A stretch of 64,000 nucleotides of DNA from Paracamarosporium sp. OC-R06-R3 (Eukaryota > Ascomycota > Dothideomycetes > Pleosporales > Didymosphaeriaceae), in assembly GCA_019828545.1 (NCBI GenBank), contig JACVRA010000001.1:423-64422 (forward strand), in the 5' to 3' direction. A program made the translations under genes and the position numbers. Of this stretch, positions 33,656 through 46,602 are shown piece by piece. Each line of letters starts with the position of its first letter. Within the stretch, counting starts at the first letter, position 1. Under the pieces are notes generated by a model. The model saw nothing but the letters and a program-made list of their open reading frames with translations. It was not told the origin of the DNA and made no database searches.

Positions 33656-34300
33656 GAGGGACACGTGGACGAGTAGGTAATTGGGCGTATGCTTAGGGTC
33701 TAGATCATGATGGCATAAGGTCTGAATCGTTTGGGTAGCACTGGGGCCGAGTTCGGGATATACAAGATTATGGCGTTCAGGCAGTGGGCGTGGTACGTTT
33801 GTTGTACACCGCTCAGATGGTGGCGTTCTGAGATGAGTTTAGCATAGACAGTAAAACACTTGTACACTGAGTAATGCACCGATAATGTGATTATGCATTG
33901 GCAGAGGCGAGTAAGCTTGCTGTCATAGACTTGAATGATGAACTCCGGATTCCGTATGTTGCACTCTGAATGCTTCCTTGGTCTAGAAAAATTCAAACGC
34001 CCCCAGCACCAGATAAATGCTCAGTTGCAAAATCAATTATATCCATCCACAATTCCTCCGAAATTCGTAACGATGCGCTTGGTGCGCTTGGGTATTGACA
34101 TGAAAATGGTCGCTCATATACGTCCTGCGAACATGCAAGGAAACTTTTTTGCACAAGTTTGCGCATCGACCTAGGCCATGAGGTGGCCTTGCTAGCCATG
34201 GCGCATTCGAACAAGATGTCCATCGTGTACTGTTTTTACTGGCCAGAAAGACGCTACCAGAATCGCGTTCACTGAGGTGACCGTTGTTTCCCTTGACAAT
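33656..34300. other. Intergenic region
   Basis: No credible gene. Short minus-strand frames at 33700-34223 lack domains. It is the shared 3' flank of two convergent genes. Confidence 0.5.
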
Positions 34301-35147
34301 CTAGTGGGCAATGGTGGAAGCACCGTACATTCCATCGTGAATAGCATCGCACTGACTGGCTACATCGCGGTTAATGGGAGTGGCCAGGTTAAATTGGTGT
34401 TCATCCGTGGCCGTTGCGGGCGAGCCCGGCATTGAAACGTTTGGTGTATTTAGGATAGAAGACGGGCTCGGAGTAGACACAGGATCGCAATCAGCCTTGT
34501 GAGTTTTCCAGGCTTGCTTCTGGCATGTCCTGGAGCAATAGTAGGCGCGTTTGCAGCGCGAGCAACGGAGGAGAGAGTGGCCAGAAGGAGGCGGTCTGGC
34601 GCAGGTTGAACAAGTTGTTGGCAGGACGGTAGAGAAGAACGGGTTGGCTTTCCATTGGTCAGTAATTGTTTTTGAAAATGGGTCAAGCGAGAAGGGAACG
34701 AAAATGTGCCGAGATGTGGTTCGTCGAGCCCTGGTCAAAGTGGATCTAGGCGTTGCTTGGCGTTGGAAGCGCACACCGCTGCTCCAACACAACGGTAGGC
34801 TAACCAGGGATCCACACCTTGATTGTGGGTAAAATGGAGAGACCACATGGTTGATAGGGGAGAGAATTTGATGTCCAGAGAAAGAAGTGAGCGAACATAC
34901 CTGCGCCACTGATATCAGTGGGTAGTGTGGCAACCTCGAAGGTAGTGGAAGCGATGGGAGAGGTGTCGTTGGTAGCAATTGCTCGTGCGATTGACGCTGT
35001 TGAAGAGATAGAATCTGGTGATGTGAGTGAATGCTCCACGTATTTACCCGCCCAAGTTGCAATAGCGCGATGGGTTGGAGTGAGCTGGGAAAGCGTAAAG
35101 CGTACCTTCCTGAATGCTATCGTGCCTTGCTCTTTCCTCGACTGCAT
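34301..35147 (-). CDS. MYND-type zinc finger protein
   Basis: My best model has exon 1 at 35147-35106 (MQSRKEQGTIAFRK) and exon 2 at 35014-34301, joined in phase across a 91-bp intron (GTACGC...CACCAG), giving 251 residues. Further introns within exon 2 cannot be ruled out. The secure part is a MYND finger encoded at about 34625-34490. Its Cys pattern is CSTCARPP, then CSRCKRAYYCSRTCQ, then a WKTHKADC end, giving the expected C-x2-C, C-x2-C, YC-x3-C, H-x3-C ligands. MYND fingers are protein-interaction modules; no SET domain accompanies it here. The preceding residues (FSKTITDQWKANPFF) fit a common fungal arrangement with a short helix before the finger. Partner and role are unknown. Confidence 0.6.
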
Positions 35148-38100
35148 TGCCACTCTTCTCTTTGACCTCCCTGACCACCACTTCCGCCTCTTTATTTACT
35201 GAGCCATTGCTCAGGCTAGTTGTGAAAACATTCAAGCACACGCTTCTCGGGGGCATATTCCGGTCTTAAGTTTGTTGTCGTTGCAAGGATGAAGATGAAT
35301 CGAAAGTCAGAACTGGAAAACCGAGAGAGTGGAAATGCGAATGCAGGAACGGAGGGAGTTCTTGTAGAAAAGAAAAGAAGGAGCGGCAGCTGGGGTTCGC
35401 AGAAATAGTTGCGGCTCCCAACCGCTGGCACGACGGGACGCGTGAAAAGCGGTGTGAGGTTTGACAACTTTGGTGAGCACGGATCGGACTAGACCCAAGT
35501 GGGCACTAGGGCTGAGATCTGTGCACGCGACGACGTTGTCAGATGGGAGCCGCGCTCGATCGCGATATTGCCGTTGGAAAGTAATTGAAGAGGAAAATGG
35601 CCGAAGATTGCGGGTCGCTGACCAATTGGTTCTGATTGTGGTGCTGAGATTGGTCGCGATGCTTTGAATTTGGACACCGGAATTTACCTCGCAACCAGCG
35701 CAAACAGAGGACAAGCACTCGGTGGCACCGCGTGTACAACGGCAACTTGGGGCAGATGCAGCTGCAGTATTACCTGAGCACGTGAGGGGAAGAGCATGTA
35801 AGCGTTGCCCTGCGCTGTGCTACCTGTCGGTCAAACCAAAGTACCAGACAGATGAACCCACACAGCGACGAGTCTTGTTGGGGAGACAGCGAGCTCCAAT
35901 GATTGAGTAGTGTAAGCTGGCACCAGTGGACCTGAGGGACAACAAGCTGATCAGTAGAGTCCACGTTCTCACCGTACACGCGAGCTGCTCACCGCTGATG
36001 ACGAGGCAACGGTGAAACTTAAAAGTACGTTGCCACGCAAGAAGAAACGCTTGTACAGGTGTCGAAGAAAGCTAATTCTGGCAAGCGAAGTTGCTTTGCT
36101 ACCATGGGTGTGCACTAGGTGAGGGACTGTCTTGCTACCATAGGCAGCAAAGATGGTCGGGGCGTTGGTAGTCGCGATTTCTAAGAGAGGGGTAGGGCCA
36201 GCAGGGGAGGGCTGAGAATGGTAGGCGATTATTCATCTTGACCGAAGCAGCACCTCAGACTTGGACGTTCTTGGAGGCGGCACTGGTAGCGCTGATGTTG
36301 TGGGTGAGAGGCAGCTGTAGCTGGGCCCCAACCAGGCTTCCTCGCTTGCTGCCTACTCTCAGCCCCGAGCATACCCTTTGTAGTGACATCAATAACGCCG
36401 TAAAATCCGGAATGTTTGGTTCGTGGCGCTGGGTCGGGAGACCTTATTCTGGCGCCGGGATTCACGTAATCTATGATGGGCTGCATGGGGTTGTTGCGGC
36501 AGACGATTTGAGTGCTGAGTAGTAAGGCACAACGTTCCACCCGTAAACGGGAGATCATCAAGGCGTCGGCGGTCCATGCGCGACGGGCAAGCATGCCGAC
36601 TTTGGCCACGGCGACGGTAAGTTGGGTGAAAGCGTGGCCCGGACGGCGACAAGGCAACTGAGACACTGCAGATCTGGTACGTAGTCCATGATGTTGGGAT
36701 GAGTGCCCGGGTCGTGGGCCGCTTGGAGTGATGCTACGCCACAATGTAGTCCGCAAGTGGATACCGGGGAAGGGCTAGGTATGTGGCTAGAGGAGACGTT
36801 GGGCGTGTGACAAGAGCGACGAGACGGTGAAGAGGCTTAAGTGCCTCGTGTTGGGCGGAGAAGATTAGCGCGAACGATGCGTTGATGCGCGGCGGCATCA
36901 AGCGATGCGACGTGCGCAGAGCCTCCCTAATGGACACGAATTGGCCAAGGATTTTGAGCGAAGAGTCACCTGCAAGCTTGGTGGTCGCGGCTCGAGGTGA
37001 TTGCTGTGTAACAATGCGGGGCGGGCCGATGTGGTGTTGGGAGTGACGAGAGTCATCAATCTTCACTCGAGCACAGCTGAGCCACGCAGTCCGAATTGAC
37101 TCACCGGATTCCTTATCATGCCATGGCACAGCAGGAGCTGGACGACGAGGTTCGATGTCTGCACGCCGGACACGTTGCGCCTCAGAGTGGTGGCCGCAGT
37201 GGATGCCAGCGGGAGGATGCGCGAACTGCTGTGCGGTGGCGACAGAAGCCGCAGACGTAGGCCTCGGGCAGGGCAGGGTGTGCGATGATTGACGAATGGG
37301 CACTGGCTGCGTTGGCCATTCCGGTCAGACAAGAGTAGCAGACGCCATGCACCCTGCGCAAGCGACAGCATGCAAGTCAATGCAGGCTCGGCGAAACTGA
37401 CTGCGTCTGCGCACCTTTGCGCGGCGAGGGCGAGTGCGCGGCGACCAGAGAGACGCAATGCGCGCGTGCTCGAACGCTTCGTGTTTGGAGATTGCACATG
37501 GTGCTGACGGCGCCCAAGTGCAAAACGAGCGGCGCTGTGGCAGTGCGGTGAATGCAAGATGCAAGAGTGCAAGCAGCGGCGCCAAACCGCATCCGGCGTG
37601 GCTGGTGCCTCTGATTCTAGGCTGCAAAGGCGCCAACAGCGTCTCATTCGCGCCGTCCTAGGGCGCAGTCCTCGATCCCCAGCGCCCTGACGCACCCTGC
37701 GACGCCATGTGCAAACATGTTTGCTGCACCCAGTGTTGCCAGATGTCCATCCATGGCGAGGGAGCGCGCGGATGGCACCAGCAGCGGCACCGGCAGCGGC
37801 ACCAGCAGCGCCTCGGGGGCCTTCTGACGGCTTCGCGTGCTATCAAAAGACGCACTAGGTCCGAGGGTTAGACACGCTCTCTAGTGTCCTCGCCGTCACC
37901 TGGGTGCTGTCGGCGGCGGGTCACCGCCCTCGCCTAGTGCCTGAGCCCTGCCCGCCCTTGGATCCGCGCAGGCTTGCTGCACTAACCAGCCCATCCCTGC
38001 CAGTTCCGAAGGCTGCCATCCATGCCTGCCCAAACTGCAGAAACATATATATCCCCCATTCCGCAATCCACCATGACTCTCTCCCTCCAGCACCATCACA

Positions 38101-38263
38101 CCACAACCGACTTGATCCCACTTGCAATCCCACATAGGACTCTGGTGAACGACCCCAGAGTCCATCCTAGGACTACACCATTCCAGCTACCCTTGGCACC
38201 GACATCACCATCACCTTCACCCCCAGACTACGTCCCATACTAAAGCGCACCCAAACATCCACC
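35148..38263. other. Long GC-rich stretch without a convincing gene
   Basis: Frames of 60-210 codons overlap on both strands (largest on the minus strand at 37063-37695 and 36229-36756). They are Arg/Ala/His/Cys-rich, overlap each other and show no domain, the usual sign of GC-driven open frames. A short GCACCGGCAGCGGCACC tandem (GGCAC/AGC units) lies around 37780-37810. The last 250 bases before 38264 are the CT-rich promoter of the next gene. That part includes a 73-codon ATG frame (38022-38243) that could be an upstream ORF. Confidence 0.4.
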
Positions 38264-38989
38264 ATGCCTGCCGCAATCTCCCGCACCCACACCATGCCCA
38301 CCGTCATCACCTCAAAGTCCTCGTCCGGCTCCAGGAAGGAGAGGAACGTGGGCTTTATGCGCGACCCCGTGTCTGCCGTCTCGCGTCCCGTGAACACTGA
38401 AGAGTCATGGGCTGCCCACCACTTCGAGACACACGCACAGAAATGTGCCTACTGCCGCAACCCCTACGATGTCCACCGCAACCACGAGCAGCTCTGCGAG
38501 ATCGGCCACCGTCTCGCCCAGGATGTCGCCTCCTTCCTCTACCAGCGTGCAGACGGCAAGACCTACAGCACCGTTGAAGAGGAAAACAAGCTCGTCCAGA
38601 TCGAGATACCTTCGGGCTACGTCCAAGTCCGCGGTCTGCTCAAGGCCATCGAGCGCAACCTCCGCCATCGATCACGCACTCCCTTCGTCTCCATGGACCG
38701 CACATACTACGTCGCCTCCCGCATGCCAGTGCGTTCGCGCTCCGTCAAGGTAGACCAGGAGGTCAAGCACAAGTCACGCCCACGATCTGGCGAGATCGTC
38801 GACTGGCCCTCATCACCTAAAGCACAAAAGGCCACCATCGAGATCGACAACGCCTCCTCCAAGCGCGGTTCGCTCTACGAGCAAGACATTGCTCTCCAGC
38901 GCCACAACGCAAAGAACTACAGGATCGAGGTCCGCGAGCCCTCATTCAGGGACGTCCGCGAGCACCGCCTCTCCGGCTACTACAGGTGA
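38264..38989 (+). CDS. Conserved fungal protein with Cys/His-rich zinc-finger-like segment
   Basis: A single exon of 241 residues starts at an ATG in good context (CCACCATGCC). Residues 61-82 hold C-x2-C (CAYC), two His and a further Cys then His (HRNHEQLCEIGH), a plausible small zinc site. A helical stretch (RLAQDVASFLY) follows. The next block (YVQVRGLLKAIERNLRHRSR) is basic and helical. The C-terminal third is Arg/Lys/Ser-rich and probably disordered, ending in SGYYR. Codon usage is strongly C-ending, as in highly expressed fungal genes. I know of no assigned function; overall it looks like a conserved filamentous-ascomycete protein. Confidence 0.75.
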   Translation: MPAAISRTHTMPTVITSKSSSGSRKERNVGFMRDPVSAVSRPVNTEESWAAHHFETHAQKCAYCRNPYDVHRNHEQLCEIGHRLAQDVASFLYQRADGKTYSTVEEENKLVQIEIPSGYVQVRGLLKAIERNLRHRSRTPFVSMDRTYYVASRMPVRSRSVKVDQEVKHKSRPRSGEIVDWPSSPKAQKATIEIDNASSKRGSLYEQDIALQRHNAKNYRIEVREPSFRDVREHRLSGYYR

Positions 38990-41900
38990 ACGCACCACAA
39001 TCGTTTACTGCCTTTATTATTATCCACTGTTTACCAAAACATCACGCCTACAAAAATGCCTCCAAAAACGCGATCACGCGCCGGATAGTACGCTATGCTA
39101 CGTGACGCGGAAGCTGAGAAGCCCCGCGCACACCGATGCCGCTCAACGGAATCGATTCAGCCAGTAACAAGTTTGATCTTGAGTCCTTGTTTTGCTCTGC
39201 TTGCAGGAAGAAGCATTGCGTCTGCTGTTTGATATACTGGGTTACGCTAGGAATGGGAACCAACCAAGGGACCTCCACCACTCGGGTGTTGAGGAGAAGG
39301 GATGAAAGGAACGGAGATCAGCGATGACGTTGGCCAGGATGCATTCTAGGATAGCAAGAATTCAAGGATGTTTGTACGACATCGCTTCCAAGCTTTCTCT
39401 CAACGCCGTGACATGTGTGATACTATGGTTTGCGCAGGGCAACCAGACAGCGTCTGGGGACCCTCGAGCTCCCTTCGCGCAACGGCGCAGACATGCACGC
39501 TCGCCTGCACAGTATGACTCCAAAACCAATACGCACATGTCTCGTCCGCACACCCTCGGGTGCTCTCAAGCGAACCCTTTCCCGCACCCGCATCGCTCAC
39601 GCGCACCCTGATAGCCCACCCACAATCTGATGGCCCAAACGAGCACCCCTCCAGCATGCGCTCCAATCACGCCTTCCCCTCACCCTGAACCACCACTCGC
39701 ATCACCCGCCAGCTATACCATGTTCAGGCCCCCCGGCGTAGATTTGCGAGCGTGCAATATTGCAGTTTGCGGGCTGCAAGCCACGGATGACTGCATGGAG
39801 GACTCGGAGTGATATGGAGGGTGGGTAAAATGGCCGAGATGAGTCGCCTGGTTGGTAGCGGTGATTGTGAAGGTGCCAGGTGGGGCAGTCGGGTCACCTC
39901 ATGCGGCATAGCGCCATCTCCATCGGGACTCGACATGTACGGTTGAAGAGTCATGGCTCTGGCTGTGTCCGCGACGAAGGATGGCCTGTGGAGACGCATA
40001 TGACTCCTCCTCCGAGACTGCGCGCAACGAACGCATGGAGAGCAAGCGCAGTATTGTGGCGCGCATGAAGGGCGCACTCCTCATGTCTTGGGTGCGCGCG
40101 CTCAAGTGCAAAAAAGAAGGCAACTTGGCTCTCGCAGCCTCAGGCTCGTCCCAACAACTTTCTCCGATCTCAATGACGCCAGCATCCCTGCTCGGCAGTC
40201 GTGTATGTTTCGTCTGCCTATGCTCAGTGCTATACGTGGACGACGCACGATTACGACTGCGTGCTGGAAACAGACACCGTTTAGATGGATGAGACGGCGA
40301 GGCCCGTTCCTGATTGTGCGCACCATGGCCTGCAGGTACTGGCGACGTGGTTCAATCACGGAGGGGATGGAACGCACGGCTCGGGACTGAAGGTCGGAAG
40401 GTCAAGGCGTCAGGACACGTCGGAGTGACAGTCGGGGGTACCGCTGCTCTCCGCTCGAGCGATGCTGGGATGGACGATGTCAACACCATGTATTGGAGCC
40501 TCATCATACGCGCAATATCGAACGACTCCACTGCCGCCGTCGACGGCTTACCGGACCCGCTGTGCTCGAGAAAGTTCCTGCTCTTGGATGGGGCCTGGCG
40601 TCGATCAGGTCACTGTTTGATATTTTTCCTGAACGTAGGCCGGGGAAAGGGTCTGTTTGAGAGAGTGAGGCGAGGAAATTTGGTGGAGGCGTGCTGATCG
40701 GCGGCAGAGGACCAAGGCCACGCTGCTATGCTGGCCTAATGGCATCATGATTCCGAGTGAGGCAGTAACGATGTCTCCAAGTGTCTAGTTTCAAATGTCT
40801 AGAGTAGTGGTCGGAAGTGACAATGCCGTGGTCTGCCAATGCATGGGGAAGTGTACCTGCCAAGCTTGGGCATCTGTCCTCGATACTAGAACCCATTGCG
40901 GAGGTCTAATGCGTATACTATTGCACAATTGACCATACCTTCCATGCTAGCTGTCAATCTTGAAGAGCAAGCTCCACGTTTCGGCATGCGAACGTTGGGC
41001 AGCTTTCCAAGTCGCGACCATTCCACCCCACAACTTCTCTCCGCCAGTGCCCATGGTCACTTTCTGACAACTTGTCCTCCCGCACCATCTCGCCACAAAA
41101 TGGACAACACACACGGCGGCTCCACTGCACTTGTCCCTTACCGCGGTGTCTTATCCAGGACACCCCCAGCACTTCCTTCAACGTGTTCACAGTCGTGACC
41201 CGACGATCTTTCTCTCCGGGCCCATCCGTTCACGAATGCGCCGCAACAGACCGGCGATTGGACGCAAGCTATGCTGGCGCGGCGAAGGTGAATGTGGAGT
41301 TTCACCGCTTCTTCATGACCGGTTTTCTCGCTTGCGCGCGCTGCTGCAATGTAATGCAGCGACGCCGGCCTTGCAGCCTCACCGGTGACCCACTCCCACA
41401 TGACGGACGATCGCTCTTCCCAGCCAGGCATCGCCAAGCGCAACGGCCAACCTGGCCTCCACACTTTCTTTAGCCATCTCATCCTGTAGACTATCATCTG
41501 AGAGGAGACGCCGGAGAGTAGCAGCCAGCACGAGAAGCGGGATGCCAACGGAGCAGCGGGGCCGGTCTCGGTTGGCATCCTACCCCAACTTGCCTTGACT
41601 TGACATGGCAACCACATCCTCTTTGCCGGCGATAGTCTCAATATCCCGCGGCATCAGCTCGTATCCCTGGCGTTCGTCATCGTACTCGGCAGGGCTGTGC
41701 TTGTCTCGTACTGCGGCAGAAAAAGGCGCCCTCATTGGATGCGTAGCGCCATGGGGCTGTGCTGTGAACTGCAGTTCAGCCACATATGCACGTGATGTGG
41801 CTCAGGTTGCGGCTGAGGTGTATTTCCCTATGCAATGGTGTATGCACTGGCATATGCATTGGGTTGCGTATACGGAACGGAGATTAGTCTGGGCTGGGGA

Positions 41901-43409
41901 TCTTGGTGCTGGTTTGGGGGCGGATGCCTCGCGTTGGGATCCGGCAGTCGCCGTTCACGCACGTCACGGAGGCGCTAGGGTATATTAATAGCCCCCAATG
42001 CGTGGGTTGACTGTGCCACAGGAGGTTGTTTGGTACGGTGTTTCGATGGGCGGATGGGCGAATGAAAAAATCTTTTTCTGCCAGTTTGGCGTGTGAGATG
42101 GGCTGACCACGCATCCCAGGGAACGGTGGAGCTGGTGTTTGGGACGCTGTGGTCTGTGAATGACTGACCGGTCACGGTTGTAGCACGACTGCGACGTAGC
42201 TAACGCCTGCATCAGCGAGCGCGCGGCTGTGCTGAGTATAGTCATAGGGCTAGAATCCAGAAGATTTGAAACTAAGGAGGCAAGATGGAACGCTGGATTC
42301 ACGAGGCTGTCGTTGTCAGTGACTCCTCAGTGCACAGTGATTTCAGGCAATTTGTCTCCTGTTCCCCAATCAACTGATACTCTATCTGAGAGCCTGTCAC
42401 CATGACCATAATCTCACATGTCTGATAGACCTTTCAAGAACTAGACTGTCTTGGTACTTGATCGTCTCAGTCAGATAGTGGCAAGTGCGAAAGGGGGGAT
42501 TCTGCTTGATTACGAAGCAACGCTACGATTGCCAACTATCATTTGCTCGGCCCCAAGCAGAGAGATGAAAACAAGGATATGGAAGATTGCGTGGGTTGCG
42601 AATGCCTGGAAGGCGGCTGATAGAGTGAGGTCTAGATGATGCAACGCGTAAGGCGTTCAAGAGGATAGCAGGTGCCACGTTATACCCATGGCATGACATT
42701 GCTGCAACCTCTTCTTGAGAACTCGTAAGAGTGGTACGTAAGTTGTGTATGAATAGTGAGATCGGATCAGCCTGCCAAGGACGATTCGTTTGAATGAATG
42801 TTGATAGCAATGCGTAACCTGGTGTCAGATGAGTCAAAACCTGGCACATTTTTGGTTATATACCATAGGATATGTTCTTTGTCACAGACATCAGAGATTT
42901 AATGTGCTTCTCTTATGTCGCTGAGAAGTGGAGAGAGAAAATGTTACATGATGCTCGTCTTGATGTAGTACACTGAGTAATCTATAATTTTGGCAACGTC
43001 AAAGTTGGGTCTAGGTCCGCTATTGAACGATTGAAAAAGATTATCTTCTACGTTAATGTACGTGAGATAATTGATAGAACCTACAACTAACATGAACGTG
43101 ATTTGAGCATTCTTTTCTCTATCTCGCTCTAGCAGAAGAGTGCCAGACTATTCTGAGAAAATGAAATATGGTGAGTTGGCATTCCACCATTTCATTGAAG
43201 CAAAGGCGATATTACACACCTAGCGAAGGTCAATTAGCAAAATGTAAGTGCACAGAGAGTAGGAGAGAACCGTTGATAATCGCCGCGACTTCCACACACC
43301 CTGATTGGCTCACGCCGCAACGCCGAAGATCCGCCGCGTTCGCGCATCGCATCTCGAAAACTGCACGAACCGCTCCTCCAGCGCCAACACAACCCCACAT
43401 CCCTTCACA
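38990..43409. other. 4.4-kb stretch without a recognised gene
   Basis: Many overlapping short frames occur on both strands (39.3-41.9 kb is GC-rich), none with a domain, signal or coherent splice chain. From 42.3 kb it becomes AT-rich. The final ~100 bp is the bL33m promoter, with an inverted CCAAT box (GATTGG, 43300-43305). Confidence 0.4.
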
Positions 43410-43848
43410 ATGGCAAAGAAAGGTATGTATTCGATTATTTAAAACCCCTGGTAGCTCTGGTACGGCACTTTGAACCTGCACAAACGCCTCAGCGAAGCCG
43501 CAATGCTTGCCCGAATCCTGACAAAGAGCTCAACTAACGACATGTGCTTGTAGCAAAGTCCCGCACCATCATGGTGCGCCTCATTTCGATGGCCATGACG
43601 GGCTACTACCGGACCTTGATGCGACCGCGCGTTCACCGTCCCTTGAGCATGATGAAATACGATCCCATCGGTACGCAATACCCGTTCACCGTGGAGGCTC
43701 CACTACACGTTTGAAGCAATGAAGCAACAAATGCATGGAAAACTGGGAGAACTGGATTGCAAGACGAACATGGTCCTGAATGGAGGCTGACGATGTGATA
43801 GTGCGGAAACAAGTGCTTTTCCTTGAGCAGAAACGCGGAAAGAAATAG
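43410..43848 (+). CDS. Mitochondrial large-subunit ribosomal protein bL33m
   Basis: Three small exons (43410-43422, 43554-43670, 43802-43848), with two introns of exactly 131 bp each, close in phase to give 58 residues. The protein reads [20 protein letters not shown], then [10 protein letters not shown], then [20 protein letters not shown], the complete signature of the bL33 family (yeast Mrpl39). It is a structural component of the mitochondrial 54S subunit. Like its bacterial relative it is very small and basic; no cleavable presequence is obvious. The zinc-binding Cys pairs of some bacterial L33 proteins are absent, as in other mitochondrial versions. Read unspliced, exon 2 runs into a false C-terminus, so exon 3 is easily missed. 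Confidence 0.93.
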
Positions 43849-46510
43849 GGGACGGCATCACCTCGCACGTCGGATCAATACGATATACGATCATCGCGAT
43901 TTGAATACCTGGCGACGTACCTGATCAGCTGGGTGCGCGACAACCAGCAACGAGGTGGGATCATGGTATATACGAGTTTTGGGGGTACAGCCGGAGCTAG
44001 AAGTAGGAGCAGGATCCCTTACACTTTTTGAAGGGTTGTAAAGATATGTTAGCATACTGTAACATACACCATGCATGGTTTGGCGTTATATGATACTCCA
44101 AATGTTCAACTCAGCTGGGCGAAATACACGCATTAACAAGAAAGTCTTTATATAAAGTTCGTTGTCTTGTTTGCTTTCGATTTCATGATCCATTTCCCAT
44201 CCTTTTGCCTATTTTGCTTCGTAAACTTTCCTACGTGTGCAGGTTGGTCTTCAGAAGAGCCATGGAAATCAATATGGGCACTGTTCTGTGCTGCAAGTGT
44301 TCCTGGATGACCGCGAATCATTCGGCCATAGGCTTCCCATCTCTGATCGTGTGTATCTTGGAGGCTAGCATGCATCTACTTGTTGATTATACGTAACGAG
44401 TTTGGTTATGAAATCGCATCTAAAAAGCCTTTGTTCATCCATGCAGCGAGTTTGTTAACAGATCTGTGCAGGCGAGTGGCACGCCTAATTGGACGATAGC
44501 ATCGAACAAGTTGCATCAACACGCATAATACGTTGAAATACGACTCCTGCATTTAGACCCTTTGCAATCGCGTAAATCGAGACTGCCTCGCGTTGGTTAC
44601 CAATGCATAGCTGGTAAAACTCGGGGACACCAATGGGTGATATATCTAGTTAGTAGAGTACATACTCACCTAAGCTATCCGCATTCTGTCCTTTCACATC
44701 CATCTTGGCCATTCGTATGTGGGTCACATAGGAAGGCACCGCTCGAACTACGAAGCCGAAACTGTACTATCGCACGCTGCAACAACGATTGACGACACTT
44801 ATTCTCCAGTCATCGCATATATATATAAACTCAGAGGGATTCTGCCTACAAAATAAGATAGCGAAAAATGTAGGCCTCAAGTTAGTGGTACCAGGCAAAA
44901 GATGCGCAGACACCGAGGTGACGAGGCCTTCACTCAATCTAGGCACAATGCTATTAACCACTAGTAGAATAAATCTAGCGATCATTTGATTTGTGCCATT
45001 GATAACTCCATAGCATGGGCCGACACCAAGTCTGACCACCAGCAGTGCTGGGTCATACTGAGGAGTATGCTGCTCAGAGAGTATTGCCCGCAATGGGACA
45101 CAGAGCAGACTAAGCCGTGGACTTGATGAATACGAACCGAGAACAAGAGATGAACGGTATTTATGTACGCTGTTGTGGCCGTAGCTGATGATGAAAGAGC
45201 GGTGCGGATACTTGCATGAGAGGTGAGGTGTAACACGGGATCGATGGGAAGATGCGCCAAAATCCCACTGCCTTCATGTATGAAGGCTTCACACTGACCA
45301 CCGGTCAAGGATAATGAACCTTTTTTGACGTTACCAATATCATTAGAATCAGCACAGTGCACTTCCACTGAGTGTAACAGAGTTTAAGAGTGTGTCTGAT
45401 TCGTTATGTCTTCGGAGCTTCGTTTGAAAGCAATCTTGCGTTTTTCCAACAGCTATCTGTGGAAACTAGGGCATTGAATGACCTAACAGCTTTCAAAGTT
45501 GTAGCATCGGCAAGATTTGGCGGAGTGCGGCTGCTACTTAAAGAGCCGCGCAAGGTAGGAGTACGTCATGAAAAAACTCTGAAAAACAATTAGCCATTGG
45601 TCGAAAGCCTGTAGGGAGAGGTTTTCAGAGTTCAAACTTAGCTGGATCATCGAAAACCAGATGGGAACAGCCTAGAGACGTCGAAAAAAAGGAAGAACCT
45701 AGAGTGTAGGAGTACGATAAACCACAAGAGAAACCACCTGGCTGTACCCCTGTGGGACTACTCGATGTCCCCATTGCACCACCGGACGGAATACGCACGA
45801 TAGGTACTGCCCCCACCGGATATATCAACTAACATCGAGACGGCCATGGCGCTCCACATTGCAGCTTCCAATGCCACTATCACTTGGAACATGTATAGCC
45901 TCCATCCGTTGTTCCTTTCCGAAATAACAGTGGCGCAACGGTGCTGTGACCATTCATCTTAGCGGCTTAACTCGATGAGAGAGATCAGAAATCAAATCAC
46001 TGAAGCTAAGGAGTGTGAACTGAAAGAGAAAACCTTGCCGTAAACGGAGACAGAGGTGGCCACGAGCTCTGATATGTCTGGAGTAACGATCGTTCAAGAG
46101 AGGCCATTGGCTCTATGAGAACCGTACAATCGAACCGTCGATTGAAAAGTGTCTTGCGATATTGCTGTACTTGAGCTACGGAAGAGAAGACGGAGCCTGT
46201 CCGGCTTCCCAAGCTTGTTGTGTCGCTTTCAGACTGCTGGTCTCAAAGCCAAGCCATTCATATCAATTAGCCAACTTATTAAAAAGCGACGGAAAAGCGC
46301 TGGAAGAGACATACTTTCACACCGTGGTACAGCGTTCCGACAGCAAGCTGGCACTCCCCGGGGACTCCCTCTAAGTGGCATGTCATGGCCGTCCGCTATG
46401 AGTGCTTACACTAGTTCTCACCCACCTCTTCTACTTTATATAGTCACGAGACTCAGTTGAGACTCGGTGATTAATCGTTCGTTGCAGTTGTTGCACGGTT
46501 GTGCGGTTAA
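43849..46510. other. Gene-poor stretch
   Basis: Only short frames. A 70-codon plus frame at 46162-46374 and a short ATG frame at 45846 could be fragments of a small gene, but no family or splice chain could be supported. Composition is near balanced. Confidence 0.35.
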
Positions 46511-46511
46511 G

Positions 46512-46602
46512 GGTCGGTCGGTCGGTCGGTCGTTCGTTCGCTCGTTCGTTCGCTCGTTCGTTCGCTCGTTCGTTCGCTCGTTCGCTCGCTCGCTCGCTCG
46601 AT
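46512..46602. repeat. TCGN tetranucleotide satellite with 12-bp higher-order unit
   Basis: About 22 units of TCG followed by G, T or C. It begins as TCGG units, then settles into a 12-bp pattern (TCGTTCGTTCGC) repeated about four times, and ends as TCGC units. It stays open in several frames on both strands (Arg/Ser-rich, Asn-Glu-Arg-rich), which is trivial for a 4-bp repeat. Confidence 0.95.

Noticed and set aside
36229..37695. Long overlapping minus-strand frames (up to 210 codons)
   Set aside because: Arg/Ala/Cys/His-rich translations overlap on both strands without domain, signal or splice logic. Explained by high GC and few stop codons.
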